Source of the DNA: Gammaproteobacteria bacterium
GTDB taxonomy: Bacteria > Pseudomonadota > Gammaproteobacteria > S012-40
Direction: 5' to 3'
Assembly (NCBI GenBank): GCA_015491615.1
Contig: WFVN01000154.1
Coordinates: 1-8,111, forward strand
Length of the DNA stretch: 8,111 nt
Shown here: positions 6,650-8,111 of the stretch, one piece after another
Layout of the letters: the number at the start of each line of letters is the position of its first letter
Numbering within the stretch: position 1 is the stretch's first letter
Translations under genes and position numbers: made by a program
The notes under the pieces: generated by a model
The model's database searches: none
Told to the model about the DNA's origin: nothing
What the model saw: only the letters and a program-made list of their open reading frames with translations

Positions 6650-7833
6650 GCGTGCGCCCCCTCTTCTTCGATGCGACGGCGGACGTGGGCGCGGGCGGCG
6701 GCATCGGCGGTCAGCACCGCCTCCAGGCAGTCCGCCTCGCTCACCGGGACGGCATCGAGGGCGTCTTCGATGAGGCGCGGAATCTCCAAGAAGCCGATGC
6801 GCTCGTCGAGGAACGCGGCCACCGCCTCCTCGTTGGCGGCATTCAGCACGGCGGTGGCAGTGCCACCGGCCTCCAGGGCCCGGTAGGCCAGGGCCAGGCA
6901 GGGGAAGCGTTCGGCGTCGGCGGCCTGGAAGTCCAGACGGGCGCAAGTCACCAGATCCAGAGGCTCCGCCCCCGACTCCATCCGTTCCGGCCAAGCCAGG
7001 GCGTAAGCGATGGGGGTGCGCATGTCCGGGTTGCCCAGTTGAGCGAGCATGGAACCGTCACGGTAATCCACCAGGGAATGGACGATGCTCTGGCGGTGCA
7101 CCACCACCTCCAGACGCTCCGGCGGCAAACCGAACAGCCAATGGGCCTCGATCACTTCCAGCCCCTTGTTCATCATGGTGGCCGAATCCACCGAGATCTT
7201 GCGCCCCATGTCCCAGTTGGGATGGGCACAGGCCTGCGCAGGGGTAATGGTAGCGAGGGTCTCCACCGGGGTATCGCGGAAGGGGCCGCCGGAGGCGGTG
7301 AGGACGATACGTCGCACGTGTTCGGTACGCGGTCGCGCCCGTTCGTCCACCGGCAGGCATTGGAAGATGGCGCTGTGCTCGCTGTCCACTGGCAAAATCA
7401 AGGCCCCGGAGCGGCGCGCCGCCTCCATGAACAACGCGCCGGAGAGAACCAGAGCCTCCTTGTTGGCCAGCAGCACCCGCTTGCCCGCCTCCACCGCCGC
7501 CAGGGCGGGAGGCAGGCCGGCGGCGCCGACGATGGCGGCCATCACCTGGTCCACGTCGGCCCGCTCGGCCGCCGCCACCAGGGCCTCGGGCCCGTGTTCG
7601 ACGCGCGTGTCGAGGCCGTCCGCGCGCAGCCCCTCGGCCAGGCGCGCGGCCGCTTCCGCATCGGCCACTACCGCCATCTCCGGGTGGAAACGGCGGCATT
7701 GCTCGCGCAGGCGTTCGATCTGGCGATGAGCGGTGAGTGCGACCACCTGGAAACGGCCCGGGTGGCGGGCCACCACGTCCAGGGTATTCACACCGATGGA
7801 ACCGGTACTGCCGAGGACGGTGAGGCGTTCCAT
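6646..7833 (-). CDS. dxr: 1-deoxy-D-xylulose 5-phosphate reductoisomerase Dxr (IspC)
   Basis: Dxr carries out the committed step of the MEP pathway, the NADPH-dependent rearrangement and reduction of DXP to 2-C-methyl-D-erythritol 4-phosphate in the cytoplasm. It is the target of fosmidomycin. The protein has 395 residues (E. coli 398). The NADPH-binding glycine motif GSTGSIG is at 8-14, and LLANKEALV at 121-129. The metal ligands are Asp150 and Glu152 in VDSEHSAIFQ and Glu226 in MNKGLE, equivalent to E. coli Asp150, Glu152 and Glu231. The substrate-covering loop contains His204-Pro-Asn-Trp-Asp-Met (E. coli His209 and Trp212). A C-terminal helical domain follows (about 300-395). ATG at 7833 shares one base with the cdsA stop (TGATG) and has a GGAGG site 8 nt ahead; it puts the Rossmann strand at the N-terminus as usual. 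An earlier start, 14 codons upstream, would lie inside cdsA. Confidence 0.98.
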   Translation of the reverse strand: MERLTVLGSTGSIGVNTLDVVARHPGRFQVVALTAHRQIERLREQCRRFHPEMAVVADAEAAARLAEGLRADGLDTRVEHGPEALVAAAERADVDQVMAAIVGAAGLPPALAAVEAGKRVLLANKEALVLSGALFMEAARRSGALILPVDSEHSAIFQCLPVDERARPRTEHVRRIVLTASGGPFRDTPVETLATITPAQACAHPNWDMGRKISVDSATMMNKGLEVIEAHWLFGLPPERLEVVVHRQSIVHSLVDYRDGSMLAQLGNPDMRTPIAYALAWPERMESGAEPLDLVTCARLDFQAADAERFPCLALAYRALEAGGTATAVLNAANEEAVAAFLDERIGFLEIPRLIEDALDAVPVSEADCLEAVLTADAAARAHVRRRIEEEGAHA

Positions 7834-8111
7834 CAGCCGCCCCTCCCCACCATCATCCAACCCAGGGCGAACCAAGGAGCGGCAGCGGTGAGGCTGTCGA
7901 TACGGTCGAGGACGCCCCCGTGGCCCGGAAGGAGCTGGCTGGAGTCCTTCACCCCCGCTTCGCGCTTCATGAGGCTCTCCAACAAATCACCGAGAATCGA
8001 CATCGATACCACTAGCAGGGAAATGACCACGAAGGGCCAGGGATCGCCTCCCGGGAGGAACACCAGGGCGGCTCCCCAAGCCCACAGGGCGGCCCCCGCC
8101 AGCCCCCCGGC
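7833..8111 (-). CDS. cdsA: Phosphatidate cytidylyltransferase CdsA, C-terminal 92 residues (5' end lies outside the window)
   Basis: CdsA is an integral inner-membrane enzyme that makes CDP-diacylglycerol from phosphatidic acid and CTP, the precursor of all major bacterial phospholipids. The frame is open to the window edge, giving 92 residues that start within the protein. The fragment contains the complete CdsA family signature at fragment residues 46-72: Ser46, Lys49-Arg50, Lys55-Asp56, Pro62, His64-Gly65-Gly66, Asp69-Arg70 and Asp72, all in the expected spacing. Asp56 and Asp69 are among the conserved acidic residues of the metal-bound active site. Hydrophobic segments at about 4-20 and 27-42 precede it, and a last one at 73-88 ends the protein. 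The final TGA overlaps the dxr ATG by one base. An internal ATG at 8063 should not be taken as the start, since it falls in the middle of a membrane region. Identity is firm; the missing N-terminus cannot be assessed. Confidence 0.96.
   Translation of the reverse strand, partial: AGGLAGAALWAWGAALVFLPGGDPWPFVVISLLVVSMSILGDLLESLMKREAGVKDSSQLLPGHGGVLDRIDSLTAAAPWFALGWMMVGRGG

Noticed and set aside
6650..6994. A 115-residue N-terminal extension of RseP
   Set aside because: It is out-of-frame dxr sequence. The HEXXH motif belongs about 20 residues from the N-terminus, as it is with the start at 6649.
1..8111. An undescribed system hidden in the cluster (inserted gene, fusion, defence or mobile element)
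   Set aside because: Every base outside short gaps belongs to nine canonical envelope genes in their known order, with normal lengths and intact motifs. There are no insertions, direct repeats or composition breaks that I can see.

Overview
This window is GC-rich bacterial chromosome. It holds one uninterrupted block of nine genes, all read from the - strand, and together they form the conserved Gram-negative envelope-biogenesis cluster. In the direction of transcription (high to low coordinates) the order is cdsA (3' end only), dxr, rseP, bamA, skp, lpxD, fabZ, lpxA, lpxB (5' end only). This order is well known from Gammaproteobacteria and also from Betaproteobacteria. Protein lengths and motifs fit a GC-rich gammaproteobacterium somewhat better, but the window alone does not fix genus or family.

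Region by region: 7833-8111 is the C-terminus of CDP-diglyceride synthase (phospholipid synthesis). 6646-7833 is DXP reductoisomerase (isoprenoid precursors, including the undecaprenyl carrier). 5288-6649 is the RseP site-2 protease (sigma-E envelope stress signalling). 3006-5291 is BamA (outer-membrane protein insertion). 2478-2981 is the periplasmic chaperone Skp. 1447-2469, 994-1443, 233-997 and 1-201 are LpxD, FabZ, LpxA and LpxB, covering fatty acid and lipid A synthesis.

The genes are packed very tightly. There are stop/start overlaps at cdsA-dxr (1 nt), dxr-rseP (ATGA), rseP-bamA (ATGA) and fabZ-lpxA (GTGA), and gaps of 3 to 31 nt elsewhere. No stretch over 300 bases lacks a gene. I see no RNA gene, mobile element, CRISPR array, terminator hairpin or convincing internal promoter. 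The packing suggests one polycistronic, translationally coupled transcript.

Functionally the products serve one job, building the outer membrane: phospholipid (CdsA), carrier lipid precursor (Dxr), lipid A (LpxA, LpxD, LpxB), the acyl-ACP branch point (FabZ versus LpxA), porin folding (Skp, BamA) and the stress sensor protease (RseP). All full-length genes look intact, with the catalytic residues I could place present. I found no undescribed system. The most informative detail is a methionine in LpxA at the acyl-chain 'ruler' position, which predicts short (C10-like) 3-hydroxyacyl chains on lipid A.
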